This document shows, one piece after another, positions 33,830-42,448 of a stretch of DNA of 64,000 nucleotides. The translations under genes were made by a program, and so were the position numbers. Under the pieces are notes generated by a model. The model saw only the letters and a program-made list of their open reading frames with translations, was not told the origin of the DNA and did not search any database. How positions within the stretch are numbered: the stretch's first letter is position 1; each line of letters starts with the position of its first letter. Source of the stretch: Enterobacter cloacae subsp. cloacae ATCC 13047 (GTDB taxonomy: Bacteria > Pseudomonadota > Gammaproteobacteria > Enterobacterales > Enterobacteriaceae). Where the stretch lies: assembly GCF_000025565.1 (NCBI RefSeq), contig NC_014121.1, forward strand, positions 4,054,216 through 4,118,215. Direction: 5' to 3'.

Positions 33830-36018
33830 AAGAGCGTGATATGCCGCAAGCTGAGCCCATGACGGATGATGCCCTGGCCCAGTGGGCGCAGGCCTTTGGC
33901 TTTATTGCCACGCGCTACCGCGTCGCCTGCTCTCCCGGCGCGCTGCTGGCAGGCGCACCGTGGCTGAAAGGCAAACCGATGGTGCCCGCCCTCACCCAGC
34001 TCGCCCGCGAGGCGGGGCTGTCGTTTCAGCTGCTTACCGCCAGCCAGCAGTCGATCAACAGCTGGCGTCTGCCGGTGGTGGTGGCGCTAAACGACGGCAG
34101 GGTTGGCGTGATCGAACATTTCGACGGCGACGATACGCTGGAGGTCAGTTTCTTTGACGACCAGACCTACACCAACCGTTTGTCGATGACGGCGATGCTG
34201 CCCGCCATCCGCCACGTCATCGCCCTGCGTCCGCTGGCAGCGCTGAAGGACAGCCGGGTGGACGCCTATATCTCAAAATACCGCCCGGACTGGCTCTACC
34301 GGCTGGTAATGCGCGACCTGCGCCCCTACAGCTGGGTGATGCTCGCCGCGCTGTTTATCAACGTGCTGTCGCTCTCCGGGATTGTCTTTTCCATGCAGGT
34401 GTATGACCGGGTGATCCCCGCCCAGTCCTATCCGACGCTGTACGTACTGACCATCGGGGTGCTGATCGCCACCCTGTTCGGCTTCGTGTTGCGCGTGGCG
34501 CGCGGGCACATTATGGATCTGCTGGGCAAACGCTCGGATCTGCGCGTCTCGGATCGCGTGTTCGGTCACGCCCTGCGGCTGCGCAACAGCGCGATCCCAC
34601 GCTCTACCGGCAGCTTTATCTCCCAGCTGCGCGAGCTGGAGCAGATCCGCGAGATGGTCACCTCCTCCACCATCTCGACGATTGTCGATCTGCCTTTCTT
34701 CTTACTGTTTGTGGTGGTGCTGGCGATTATCGCCCCGCAGCTGGCGTGGATCGCCCCGGTGGCAGCGGTGATCATGGTTCTGCCCGGCCTGCTGCTGCAG
34801 AAGAAACTGGCGGAGCTGGCGAAACAATCCGCCCATGAATCGACCCTGCGCAACGCGGTGCTGGTAGAAAGCGTGCAGGGGCTGGAGGACATCAAGCTGA
34901 TGCAGGCGGAAAACCGCTTTTTGCAGCAGTGGAACAGCTATATCCAGATCACCGCGGAATCCGGCCTGCGTACCCGCGAGCTGACGCAGAATCTGATCAG
35001 CTGGGGGATGACCATCCAGAGCCTGGTTTACGCCGCCGTGATCGTGGTTGGCGCACCGATGGTGATCGACGGCACGCTGACCACCGGTTCGGTGGTCGCC
35101 GCCTCGATGCTGGCCTCGCGCATGATCGCCCCCATGGCGACGCTGTGCGGCGTGCTGGCCCGCTGGCAGCAGGTGAAAGCGGCAAAAGAGGGGCTGGACA
35201 GCATTATGCAGTTACCTACCGAGAACCAGCGCGAGGAGACGCCGATCCGCCTGGACGTGCTGCGCGGTCACTACCTGTTCGAGCAGGCGCAGTTTCGCTA
35301 TCACCCGGAGGATCCGCGCATGGCGCTGCGCATCAACCGTCTGGAGATCAAGCCCGGTGAGAAAGTGGCGATCCTCGGGCGTAACGGCGCGGGCAAATCA
35401 ACCCTGCTGCAGGCGATGGCAGGCGGGATGGATCTGGCCGGCGGCGAGCTGCGGCTCGACAACCTCAGCCTGCCGCACCTCGACGTCGCCGATGTCCGGC
35501 GCAACGTCGGCTTTATGACCCAGAACGCACGGCTGTTTTACGGCACCCTGCGGGAAAACATCACCCTCGGCATGCCGCGCGCCACCGACGACGAGATTTT
35601 CGCCGCACTGGAGTTAACCGGCGCGGCGAGCTTTGTGCAGAAGCTACCGAAGGGGCTGGACTATCCGATCATGGAGAACGGCGTGGGGCTCTCCGGCGGC
35701 CAGCGGCAGTCTATTTTGCTGGCGCGTATGCTGCTGCGCGACCCGAATATCGTCCTGATGGACGAACCCACCGCCTCGCTGGATGAGCATACCGAACGGG
35801 AATTTATCCAGCGTCTGAGCGCCTGGCTCGGCCACCGTACGCTGATCGTCGCCACCCATCGCGTGCCGGTGCTGGAACTGGTCGAGCGGGTGGTGGTGCT
35901 CAAGGAGGGCATGCTGGTGATGGATGCCCCGAAAGCGCAGGCGCTGAACAACAGCCGCATGCAACAACAGCAGGCAGCCGCCGCAAGGGAGTGGAAAAAT
36001 GAAAATCAGTCAGCATGA
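33826..36018 (+). CDS. bapC: Type I secretion ABC transporter (LapB-like)
   Basis: 730 residues; the start at 33826 overlaps bapB, with an ATG at 33841 as alternative. An N-terminal C39-like domain (about 10-135) lacks the catalytic Cys, as in proteins that do not cleave their cargo. The membrane domain spans about 155-430 and the ATPase has GRNGAGKST (Walker A), LSGGQRQ (signature) and IVLMDEPTASLDE (Walker B plus D-loop). It powers secretion of BapA from the cytoplasm. The order adhesin-TolC-ABC-MFP is that of Salmonella bapABCD. Confidence 0.92.
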   Translation: MKERDMPQAEPMTDDALAQWAQAFGFIATRYRVACSPGALLAGAPWLKGKPMVPALTQLAREAGLSFQLLTASQQSINSWRLPVVVALNDGRVGVIEHFDGDDTLEVSFFDDQTYTNRLSMTAMLPAIRHVIALRPLAALKDSRVDAYISKYRPDWLYRLVMRDLRPYSWVMLAALFINVLSLSGIVFSMQVYDRVIPAQSYPTLYVLTIGVLIATLFGFVLRVARGHIMDLLGKRSDLRVSDRVFGHALRLRNSAIPRSTGSFISQLRELEQIREMVTSSTISTIVDLPFFLLFVVVLAIIAPQLAWIAPVAAVIMVLPGLLLQKKLAELAKQSAHESTLRNAVLVESVQGLEDIKLMQAENRFLQQWNSYIQITAESGLRTRELTQNLISWGMTIQSLVYAAVIVVGAPMVIDGTLTTGSVVAASMLASRMIAPMATLCGVLARWQQVKAAKEGLDSIMQLPTENQREETPIRLDVLRGHYLFEQAQFRYHPEDPRMALRINRLEIKPGEKVAILGRNGAGKSTLLQAMAGGMDLAGGELRLDNLSLPHLDVADVRRNVGFMTQNARLFYGTLRENITLGMPRATDDEIFAALELTGAASFVQKLPKGLDYPIMENGVGLSGGQRQSILLARMLLRDPNIVLMDEPTASLDEHTEREFIQRLSAWLGHRTLIVATHRVPVLELVERVVVLKEGMLVMDAPKAQALNNSRMQQQQAAAAREWKNENQSA

Positions 36019-37198
36019 TGCCGCGGCAATGGACGATCTGGATAATGCGCTCGGTTCTGAAAGCGGCTACACCGGCGCGCGACGAATCGTGATCCTCTCT
36101 CTGCTGCTGTTTATCGTCCTCGGGATCTGGGCCTGGTTTGGCGTGCTGGATGAGGTCTCAACCGGTACCGGCAAAGTGATCCCCAGCTCGCGCGAGCAGG
36201 TTTTACAGTCGCTGGACGGGGGGATCCTCACCGAGCTGAACGTCCACGAGGGCGATCAGGTGCAGGCCGGACAAGTGCTGGCGCGCCTTGATCCCACGCG
36301 TTCAGAATCAAACGTCGGCGAAAGTGCGGCACGCTATCGCGCCTCGCTGGCTTCCAGCGCGCGCCTGTATGCCGAGGTGAACGATCTGCCGCTTAAATTC
36401 CCCCCTTCGCTGAAGGAATGGCCGGAGCTGATTGCGGACGAAACGCGGCTCTACAACTCCCGCCGCGCGCAACTTGAGGATACCCAGCGGGAGCTGCGTG
36501 CCGCGCTCGATCTCGCCAATAAGGAGCTGGCGATCACCCAGCGGCTGGTTAAAACCGGGGCCGCCAGCCACGTAGAGGTGCTACGCCTGCAGCGGCAGAA
36601 AAGTGACCTGGAGCTGAAGCTCACCGACGTGCGCTCGCAGTATTACGTTCAGGCGCGCGAGGCGCTCTCCAAAGCCAACGCGGAGGTGGATATGGTCTCG
36701 GCGATCCTGAAAGGCCGTCAGGATTCCGTCACGCGCCTGACGGTGAAATCGCCGGTGCGCGGGATCGTGAAAAACATCAAGGTCACCACCATCGGCGGCG
36801 TGATCCCGCCCAACGGCGAGCTGATGGAGATCGTGCCGGTGGACGATCACCTGCTGATCGAAACTCGCCTCTCGCCGCGCGATATCGCCTTTATCCACCC
36901 GAACCAGGAAGCGCTGGTCAAAATCACCGCCTACGACTACGCCATTTACGGCGGGCTGCACGGGGTGGTAGAGACGATTTCCCCGGACACCATCCAGGAC
37001 GAAGCCAAGCCGGAAGTGTTCTATTACCGGGTGTTTATCCGCACCAGCCAGGATTACCTGGTGAATAAAGCAGGCAGGCACTTCTCAATTGTGCCTGGGA
37101 TGATTGCGACGGTGGATATTAAAACCGGGGAGAAAACGGTGCTGGATTATATGATTAAGCCGTTTAACCGGGCGAAGGAAGCGCTGAGGGAGCGGTGA
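35999..37198 (+). CDS. bapD: HlyD-family adaptor of the BapA exporter (LapC-like)
   Basis: 399 residues, overlapping the ABC gene by 20 bases. One N-terminal membrane helix (IVILSLLLFIVLGIWAWFGV) precedes a coiled-coil segment (about 150-235) and a C-terminal beta-barrel/lipoyl region (LTVKSPVRGIVKNIKVTTIGGVIPPNGELMEIVPVDD). The stretch ending DIKTGEKTVLDYMIKPFNRAKEALRE is the hallmark end of HlyD/LapC proteins. It bridges the inner-membrane ABC unit and the TolC-type channel. Confidence 0.92.
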   Translation: MKISQHDAAAMDDLDNALGSESGYTGARRIVILSLLLFIVLGIWAWFGVLDEVSTGTGKVIPSSREQVLQSLDGGILTELNVHEGDQVQAGQVLARLDPTRSESNVGESAARYRASLASSARLYAEVNDLPLKFPPSLKEWPELIADETRLYNSRRAQLEDTQRELRAALDLANKELAITQRLVKTGAASHVEVLRLQRQKSDLELKLTDVRSQYYVQAREALSKANAEVDMVSAILKGRQDSVTRLTVKSPVRGIVKNIKVTTIGGVIPPNGELMEIVPVDDHLLIETRLSPRDIAFIHPNQEALVKITAYDYAIYGGLHGVVETISPDTIQDEAKPEVFYYRVFIRTSQDYLVNKAGRHFSIVPGMIATVDIKTGEKTVLDYMIKPFNRAKEALRER

Positions 37199-37220
37199 TC
37201 TTTGCAGGATGAACAGGGCA

Positions 37221-37250
37221 TGCCTCCACTCAATTTATAGAGCGGAGGCA
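37221..37250. terminator. Stem-loop between bapD and the Hcp islet
   Basis: TGCCTCC and GGAGGCA (7 bp) with a further CTC/GAG pair form a hairpin, followed on the plus strand by GTTTGTT. It sits between two convergent operons and probably ends both. Confidence 0.6.
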
Positions 37251-37262
37251 GTTTGTTGCACT

Positions 37263-37751
37263 TCAAACCGTAGCTCGCTCATTCCAGGCATCGGAGTATT
37301 GAATATTTCCATCAACATAACGCCATGTGATTTTCTCGTAGCGCAGTTGAATGCTTTCCATGTGCCCTGTTCCCGGACAGTTACGTGTATCGTGCATAAT
37401 TGGCGTAATAGAAACAACTTTTACACTTTCCAGTAAAATATTGAAGTATTCGACTTCCTGCCCTGCATCATTAATGTGGTACCACTTTACCTCTGCAGAT
37501 TTGAGAGCTTGCCCTGTTGCAACAGCCCGATAAAGATAGGGGGATGCGCTGTCAATTTCTTTTTCAAACAGGAAAGGAGCGTGCTGACGTGTTCCGGTGA
37601 GGCTTCCTGTTGTCCCATCAACCGGGATACTTAAATTATGTGTCAAACCACGTAATTCAATACTCCCTTCTCTATGTTCTACGTCAGATGACCCCTTAAT
37701 CAGATTCCCTGCATCATCTTTTAGCCATAAATGGACCGGTACAGCCATCAT
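37263..37751 (-). CDS. hcp: Hcp-family type VI secretion tube protein (orphan)
   Basis: 162 residues, the usual size. VPVHLWLKDDAGNLIKGSSDV opens the Hcp fold (DUF796). REGSIELRGLTHNLSIPVD, QHAPFLFEKEIDSASPYLYRAVATGQALKSAEVKWY and EYFNILLESVKVVSI follow in family order. Two adjacent ATG codons (37751 and 37748) follow AAGGAGG; the second gives the usual MAVP start. No other T6SS core gene is in the window, so it depends on a system elsewhere. It is last in an operon behind a DUF1493 and a membrane protein gene, 11 bases after the DUF1493 stop. Confidence 0.92.
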   Translation of the reverse strand: MMAVPVHLWLKDDAGNLIKGSSDVEHREGSIELRGLTHNLSIPVDGTTGSLTGTRQHAPFLFEKEIDSASPYLYRAVATGQALKSAEVKWYHINDAGQEVEYFNILLESVKVVSITPIMHDTRNCPGTGHMESIQLRYEKITWRYVDGNIQYSDAWNERATV

Positions 37752-37762
37752 TTTCCTCCTTA

Positions 37763-38089
37763 TTAATCATATAACCATCTTCCCGCTTTCGCAGATTCGG
37801 CGAACATCCTCACCGTTAAAGGCTTAGAAATTTGCTTTACGGGTTTATCCGTAAACCATTTTCGAAAAAACCATGTGTGAAACCATGGGTAATAGGCATT
37901 GTAATTCATCAGCGTTATATCAATATTGAATCGTTCGCTGAATTTATCCATACAGATGGCTAAATCATCATCCTCTGCATAGTCTTGTAAAATATCATCT
38001 AACTGCAAAGGTATGAGCTTGCCGGTAAATGTACCCATAACGGGCAATTCATTCTGAAAAAAAGCCAAAACCTCTTGTTCAGTTACCAT
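37763..38089 (-). CDS. DUF1493-family protein
   Basis: 108 residues with the family pattern EVLAFFQNELPV near the start, then acidic LDDILQDYAEDDDLAICMDKFSERFNIDITLM, YYPWFHTWFFRKWF and a C-terminal PLTVRMFAESAKAGRWLYD. DUF1493 proteins are small acidic proteins seen in enterobacterial T6SS and competition loci. It overlaps the upstream membrane-protein gene by 7 bases and precedes hcp. An immunity or chaperone role is possible, from context alone. Confidence 0.8.
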   Translation of the reverse strand: MVTEQEVLAFFQNELPVMGTFTGKLIPLQLDDILQDYAEDDDLAICMDKFSERFNIDITLMNYNAYYPWFHTWFFRKWFTDKPVKQISKPLTVRMFAESAKAGRWLYD

Positions 38090-38550
38090 ATCCGGTCTTT
38101 CTTATGAGCAATCGTGTTATACATTTTAAGTGTCTTATAGCATATTTGAGCCAAATCGCTGGCTACCAATGTCCAGCCAATCACTGGTAGGCCTCTCCCG
38201 ATAAAGGCCCCCAAATTTGTCACATACTTAGGTTTTAAAGTGGCAATGCTCGCTTCAGTTAACGTCGGTAATCTTACAGGTAACTCTACATTGAGATATT
38301 GACGTAAATATTTTGATGCTATAGATGTTCCTGCTGTTGTTCCGTAGGGCTTATTTCTGGTCTTTAATATCGGCAATCCTAAAATGATACAACTCATTGT
38401 TAGTGCATCCTCTATGCCGCCAAACTGCTCTTCAATTTTATCTAACAAAATCCAGAAAAACAGTTCACCAGCCGATATGTTGCAAATTCCTTTATAGAAG
38501 TAGGTTCCATTAAGCGCCTCGACGGTATCCATACACACCTTCATAGCCAT
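38083..38550 (-). CDS. Putative membrane-active protein of the Hcp islet
   Basis: 155 residues with hydrophobic stretches at about 25-37 (NISAGELFFWILL), 48-62 and 113-140 (LGAFIGRGLPVIGWTLVASDLAQICY). A C-terminal YNTIAHKKDRIW motif resembles that of a family often found with DUF1493 genes. It is the first gene of the islet and is coupled to DUF1493. It may be the effector, with DUF1493 as its partner and Hcp as carrier. The function is not recognised with certainty. Confidence 0.55.
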   Translation of the reverse strand: MAMKVCMDTVEALNGTYFYKGICNISAGELFFWILLDKIEEQFGGIEDALTMSCIILGLPILKTRNKPYGTTAGTSIASKYLRQYLNVELPVRLPTLTEASIATLKPKYVTNLGAFIGRGLPVIGWTLVASDLAQICYKTLKMYNTIAHKKDRIW

Positions 38551-39022
38551 TCTTATTAAGAATAAATACCATACGCCACTTTGACCGCAATGTTGATAAA
38601 ATAGACCTTTATAAATTCCTAATTTTATAAACCGGCAGTATTATGTGCGGCGGAAAATATTTGCTCATCAGGTGAAACATTTTTGGCTTGAACGCATTCC
38701 TCATTTTCCATTTTTTCTGAAGCAGCCTCGCAGAATGTAACTTATCCCTTCATCCCCACTTTTTCTAACGGCTTTTCGGGCGTATGTTCCTCCCACGCCA
38801 GCAAAATCTGGCGTCGGGATTGGCATCCCGGTTAAACTTAATGGCGGCGTAAGCTCTTGTTGCGCCGTGCGTCTGGCTACATTCCAATGGTGGGCTGGGC
38901 GGGGGCGTCGCAAGACGCGCCGGTGTCCATTAAGGCCGGTAATGCCAACTCCGTTCAGTCCTGCCACCCGGGAAATTGGCATTTCTCTGGCAGAGTCTTA
39001 ATCACTTAATGGAAACTGTCAT

Positions 39023-39268
39023 ATGACCACCAGTAACGCACTTTTCACGACCCCTTTCGACTGCAACACCGACTTCATCGATCTTGCCGACAATTGCCAA
39101 CGCTATTGCGAAGCGCTGGTGGAAGAGACCAATCCCGCGAGAAAAATAGCCCTCTGCGGTCGTCTTGCTTCGACTTTTGCCCTGCTCCGCCCAATGCTGC
39201 TGGAGCCTATCCCTGAGCACTTACAGGGACGGAGGCTGGAATCGCGTTGCTGGGTTGAGGTGGTTTTC
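39023..39268 (+). pseudogene. Truncated derepression-like (P4 type) gene fragment
   Basis: About 80 residues of a helical protein (DNCQRYCEALVEETNPARKIALCGRLASTFALLRPMLLEPIPEHLQG) remain before an intergenic palindrome replaces the rest. The open frame continues only because the palindrome and the antisense of the AraC gene happen to lack stops. It is probably not functional. Confidence 0.4.
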
Positions 39269-39304
39269 TCCCTCTCCCTGTGGGAGAGGGCCGGGGTGAG
39301 GGCA
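39269..39304. repeat. Palindromic intergenic repeat, copy 1 (REP-like)
   Basis: CCCTCTCCC and GGGAGAGGG flank a short loop and are followed by CCGGGGTGAGGGC. The same sequence occurs, in the opposite orientation, at 49232 and 51643. Confidence 0.9.
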
Positions 39305-39391
39305 TCATACCGCACCTATTTTATATTTATAAACAGGACGTTAATTATGAGTAACCAGGAAAAATTACGCATCTCAACGACGCCACGCGCA

Positions 39392-40123
39392 TTACCTTCG
39401 CCCAAAAGGGGCTTCTTTAAGCGCCCACTGCCCCGGCGTTTTACCGGTCCACGCGCTGAAGACCTCAATGAATGCGCTGACGCTGCTGTAGCCGCAGGAC
39501 AGCGCAATCCATCCCACCGGCTTCCCCGCGGCCAACCACTCCATTGCCTGCATTACCCGCGCCAGTTGCCGCCAGTTAACGAAGTTCATTCCGGTCTGGG
39601 CACGAAAACGACGGTTGAACGTACGCACGCTCATCCCCGCCTGGCGGGCATGGTTCTCAACCGTCTGATTATCATCGACAAACTGCAGCAAATGCCTGAC
39701 TACGTCCTTCAGACGCGGATCCGTCGGCACGGGCAGAGTAAAGTGCACCTGAGGTGCCACGGCAAGCTCATCCAGCAGCAGGGTGAGCTTTCGCGGATCG
39801 TACTCGCTTTCAGCAACGCTTAAGCGGGAAAACAGTGCATGGGTAAGATCGTCGGGCTCGAACAGGGCGGGCACATCGGGAAGCCTTGCGCAGCAGGCGG
39901 GGTCAAGATAGATGGCGCTGCCTTCTATCGCGCTTTCAGAAAAGGCGGCGTGCTGATTGCCAGGCGGGATCCAGCCGATGTGTTTTGCCGGTACGACCGA
40001 GCGCCCCTGCTGCGACTCAATCACCAGCAGACCCGTTGCAATGCGCCACAGCTGCCCAGCGCGATGGCTGTGCCAGGGGGTTCGGTACCCGCCAGGATGA
40101 AGGAGCGTCTCAGTACTGACCAT
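39392..40123 (-). CDS. AraC-family transcriptional regulator
   Basis: 243 residues. The N-terminal cupin-like domain (HSHRAGQLWRIATGLLVIES...IPPGNQHAAF) senses a small molecule. The C-terminal double helix-turn-helix (about 150-238) holds HARQAGMSVRTFNRRFRAQTGMNFVNWRQLARVMQAMEWL. It is divergent from the SnoaL-like gene at 40222, which is its likely target. Such pairs often respond to toxic or xenobiotic compounds. Confidence 0.88.
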   Translation of the reverse strand: MVSTETLLHPGGYRTPWHSHRAGQLWRIATGLLVIESQQGRSVVPAKHIGWIPPGNQHAAFSESAIEGSAIYLDPACCARLPDVPALFEPDDLTHALFSRLSVAESEYDPRKLTLLLDELAVAPQVHFTLPVPTDPRLKDVVRHLLQFVDDNQTVENHARQAGMSVRTFNRRFRAQTGMNFVNWRQLARVMQAMEWLAAGKPVGWIALSCGYSSVSAFIEVFSAWTGKTPGQWALKEAPFGRR

Positions 40124-40221
40124 ATCATTTTGACCGAAAACCGTTATTCATCGGCGTATTACAGAAACTGCGTCTTCGGCTGTCAAGGATAATGGCGACT
40201 AAACCACATAAGGAGCCCTTA

Positions 40222-40641
40222 ATGAGCATAATCACATCCCTGATAGCCGACACCGACAATGCCGCACAGCGCGAAAAGATGGCGTGCCTGTTAACCCGCT
40301 TATTCAACGGCGATATCGATCCGGCAGAGGTCTTTACGCCCGATTACCAGCAGGTTACGGACGGTCACACGCTTGATTACCGGGGATTTATCCAGCACCT
40401 GAGCCACGTCCGCTCGCAGACTCGCACGATCGCCTTTACCGTGGCGGAGATAGCCTGTCATGACGAACTTCTGGCTGACCGGCATATCGTGACGGTCACG
40501 TATCCTGGCGGTCGTCAGGCAGAGATCGAGGTTTACCTGTTTGCCGCGCTGCGTGAAGGGAAAATCTGGCGGATCCATGAAGTCACGCGGGCCCTCAGCG
40601 GCGATGCTTCAGATCGCACGCTGGCCCATGCGACAGAGTAA
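40222..40641 (+). CDS. SnoaL/NTF2-like protein
   Basis: 139 residues from ATG 40222, chosen because AAGGAG sits 6 bases upstream; an in-frame ATG at 40192 lacks a site. The pattern MACLLTRLFNGDIDPAEVFTPDYQQVTDGHTLDYRGFIQHLSHV...GKIWRIHEVTRAL is that of the small alpha+beta cone fold shared by polyketide cyclases and nuclear transport factor 2. The substrate is unknown. It is divergent from the AraC regulator. Confidence 0.8.
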   Translation: MSIITSLIADTDNAAQREKMACLLTRLFNGDIDPAEVFTPDYQQVTDGHTLDYRGFIQHLSHVRSQTRTIAFTVAEIACHDELLADRHIVTVTYPGGRQAEIEVYLFAALREGKIWRIHEVTRALSGDASDRTLAHATE

Positions 40642-40643
40642 CG

Positions 40644-41162
40644 TCACTCCGCCGGGCGCGGTACGCTACGGTTATATACCTCAACATAACGCGCAAATTT
40701 TCCGATAAACACGCCCGCAAATACCCCGCCTGAGATAATTGCCAGCGCACTCATGGCGGGTTGCTGCATTGTATGGGGAGAGATGGCGCTCATCACGCCC
40801 AGCACATACTTCACCGCGAACGCCAGCATCATAAACGGCAGCGCGGTGTAGTCTGCCTGACGGTAGAGGCTGCGCGGTGCCTCAGCTCGGGTGATAGCCG
40901 CCTGCTTAATCAGAAAGTACCCCAGTGCCGCACCGGCAAGGATCCCCGCCGTCCACAATGCAACAGTCGCAGGAGTCAGCGTGCGATAGACCACCAGATC
41001 GTAAATATCCCAGATAAGAAAAATGCCCGGAATGATAGCAAGCCGCTCCAGCGTCACGGTGGCCGGCTTGCGGGCTTTAATGCCGCGGGAGATAAGGAAG
41101 ATAAACAGCACCCACACCCAGGCGGGTGTGTGCGTAACGACACCGAGCAGAAATTCAAACAT
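40644..41162 (-). CDS. DUF6622-like integral membrane protein
   Basis: 172 residues from MFEFLLGVVTHTPAWVW, which matches the start of this family; ATGs at 41174 and 41216 are upstream alternatives. Five or six hydrophobic segments cover most of the protein. FLISRGIKARKPATVTLERLAIIPG is a typical first loop. The function of the family is unknown. It is convergent with the SnoaL-like gene, with only 2 bases between the stops. Confidence 0.75.
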   Translation of the reverse strand: MFEFLLGVVTHTPAWVWVLFIFLISRGIKARKPATVTLERLAIIPGIFLIWDIYDLVVYRTLTPATVALWTAGILAGAALGYFLIKQAAITRAEAPRSLYRQADYTALPFMMLAFAVKYVLGVMSAISPHTMQQPAMSALAIISGGVFAGVFIGKFARYVEVYNRSVPRPAE

Positions 41163-41247
41163 GGAGATCACCATGGACGATCGCGGCTCCTGCCGCCCTG
41201 AACGCGTATTGCGCATAACGGCAGGAGCGCCATTATGCGCAGGTCTT

Positions 41248-42429
41248 TTACAGCGATTTTTTCAGGCGACGAACCGCCTCTTTCAGCTCTTCATCCGTTG
41301 GCGTTACAAACGACATACGCAGCGTCGAATGGTCTGGCTCATTGCAGTAGAAAAATTCGCCCGGCACAAATACTACGCCGTTACTTAACGTCTTTTCCAG
41401 CCAGCGCGTGGTATTACTACCATTTTTCATATTCGCCCACAGGAACATGCCGCCCTTCGGCTTGTGGAACGACATCACATCGCCCAGCTCGGCTTCCAGT
41501 TCGTTGGCGAACGTCTGATACTTCTGACGATAGGCTTCGCGGATCATTTTGATCTGCCCGGCCAGACGCCCGGTTTTCAGGTATTCGTAAGTCATCAGCT
41601 GCGACAGCGTACTGGTGTGCAGATCGGTGGTTTGCTTCAGGTTCACCACCGCACGCTTCAGCCACTCCGGCACCAGCACCCAGCCCACACGGGTGCCCGG
41701 CGCGAGAATTTTAGAGAAGGTTGAGGTATACACCACGTTCTCTTCGTTGCCGATATCTTTGGCATGGGCAATTAACGGGCGGAAAACTTCGTCGGTGTAA
41801 TTAATTTCACTGTACGGATCGTCTTCGATAATCACGAAGTCATAGCGCTTCGAGAGTTCCACCAGCTGTTTACGGCGCGCCTCAGACAGCGTAACGCCAC
41901 CCGGGTTACCAAATGTCGGCACAATATAAACCGCTTTGATGGGTTTATTTACCACCAGGGCTTCGAGTTCATCCACTTTCATGCCGTCGCCATCGGTGCC
42001 AACGGATTCGAAATTCGCCTGCGCCAGACCAAAGACCTGCAGCGCAGCAAGATAGGTTGGGCGTTCGACGACGACGGTATCGCCCGGATTAATTAACGCG
42101 CGCGCCAGCACGTCGAGGGATTGTTGTGAACCGGAGGTCACGCCCACATCATCCGCTTTGCAGCGGATCCCGCGCCCTTCGCAGATGCGCTGAATCTCTT
42201 CCCGCAGTCCCGGCACACCCTCGGTCAGACCATACTGGAAGGCTTCACCAAAATGCTGCGACAGTACGGCATCAGCGGCGATTTTCAGGCCTTCGTGATC
42301 GAACAAAGCCGGGTTAGGAATACCCCCACCCAGCGAAATGACGCCTGCCATTTTGCTATGTTTTAATAATTCACGGATGGCGGAAGATTGCAGGCCCTGC
42401 GCGCTGCTGGCGAGTTTGTTTGCAGACAT
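41248..42429 (-). CDS. PLP-dependent aminotransferase (2-aminoadipate transaminase-like)
   Basis: 393 residues, a stand-alone class I/II fold. ISLGGGIPNPALFDHEG, YGLTEGVPGLREEI, EDDPYSEINY and the lysine of STFSKILAPGTRVGW are the PLP-binding and substrate signatures of the LysN/KAT II branch. It moves amino groups between a 2-oxo acid and an amino acid; the natural pair could be 2-aminoadipate, aromatic or branched-chain. It is monocistronic on the minus strand. Confidence 0.87.
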   Translation of the reverse strand: MSANKLASSAQGLQSSAIRELLKHSKMAGVISLGGGIPNPALFDHEGLKIAADAVLSQHFGEAFQYGLTEGVPGLREEIQRICEGRGIRCKADDVGVTSGSQQSLDVLARALINPGDTVVVERPTYLAALQVFGLAQANFESVGTDGDGMKVDELEALVVNKPIKAVYIVPTFGNPGGVTLSEARRKQLVELSKRYDFVIIEDDPYSEINYTDEVFRPLIAHAKDIGNEENVVYTSTFSKILAPGTRVGWVLVPEWLKRAVVNLKQTTDLHTSTLSQLMTYEYLKTGRLAGQIKMIREAYRQKYQTFANELEAELGDVMSFHKPKGGMFLWANMKNGSNTTRWLEKTLSNGVVFVPGEFFYCNEPDHSTLRMSFVTPTDEELKEAVRRLKKSL

Positions 42430-42448
42430 TCTTTGATTACCTTCTTTT

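Larger units (their letters stand above)
38551..39330. mobile_element. Possible P4-like satellite prophage remnant
   Basis: The stretch 38640-38990 carries the sequence I associate with P4-like elements next to ash/Icd-like genes (plus strand ...AKSGVGIGIPV..., minus strand ...DFAGVGGTYARKAVRKSG). The plus-strand reading frame from ATG 39023 begins MTTSNALFTTPFDCNTDFID and resembles the derepression (epsilon) protein region of P4-like prophages. It loses this character near residue 70, where a palindromic repeat starts. No integrase, attachment site or tRNA is seen, so the element is a fragment at best. Identification is from memory of similar sequences. Confidence 0.35.

Noticed and set aside
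39305..39823. Continuation of the plus-strand frame from 39023 as a 266-residue protein
   Set aside because: After about residue 80 it reads a palindromic repeat and the antisense of the AraC gene. The open frame is fortuitous.
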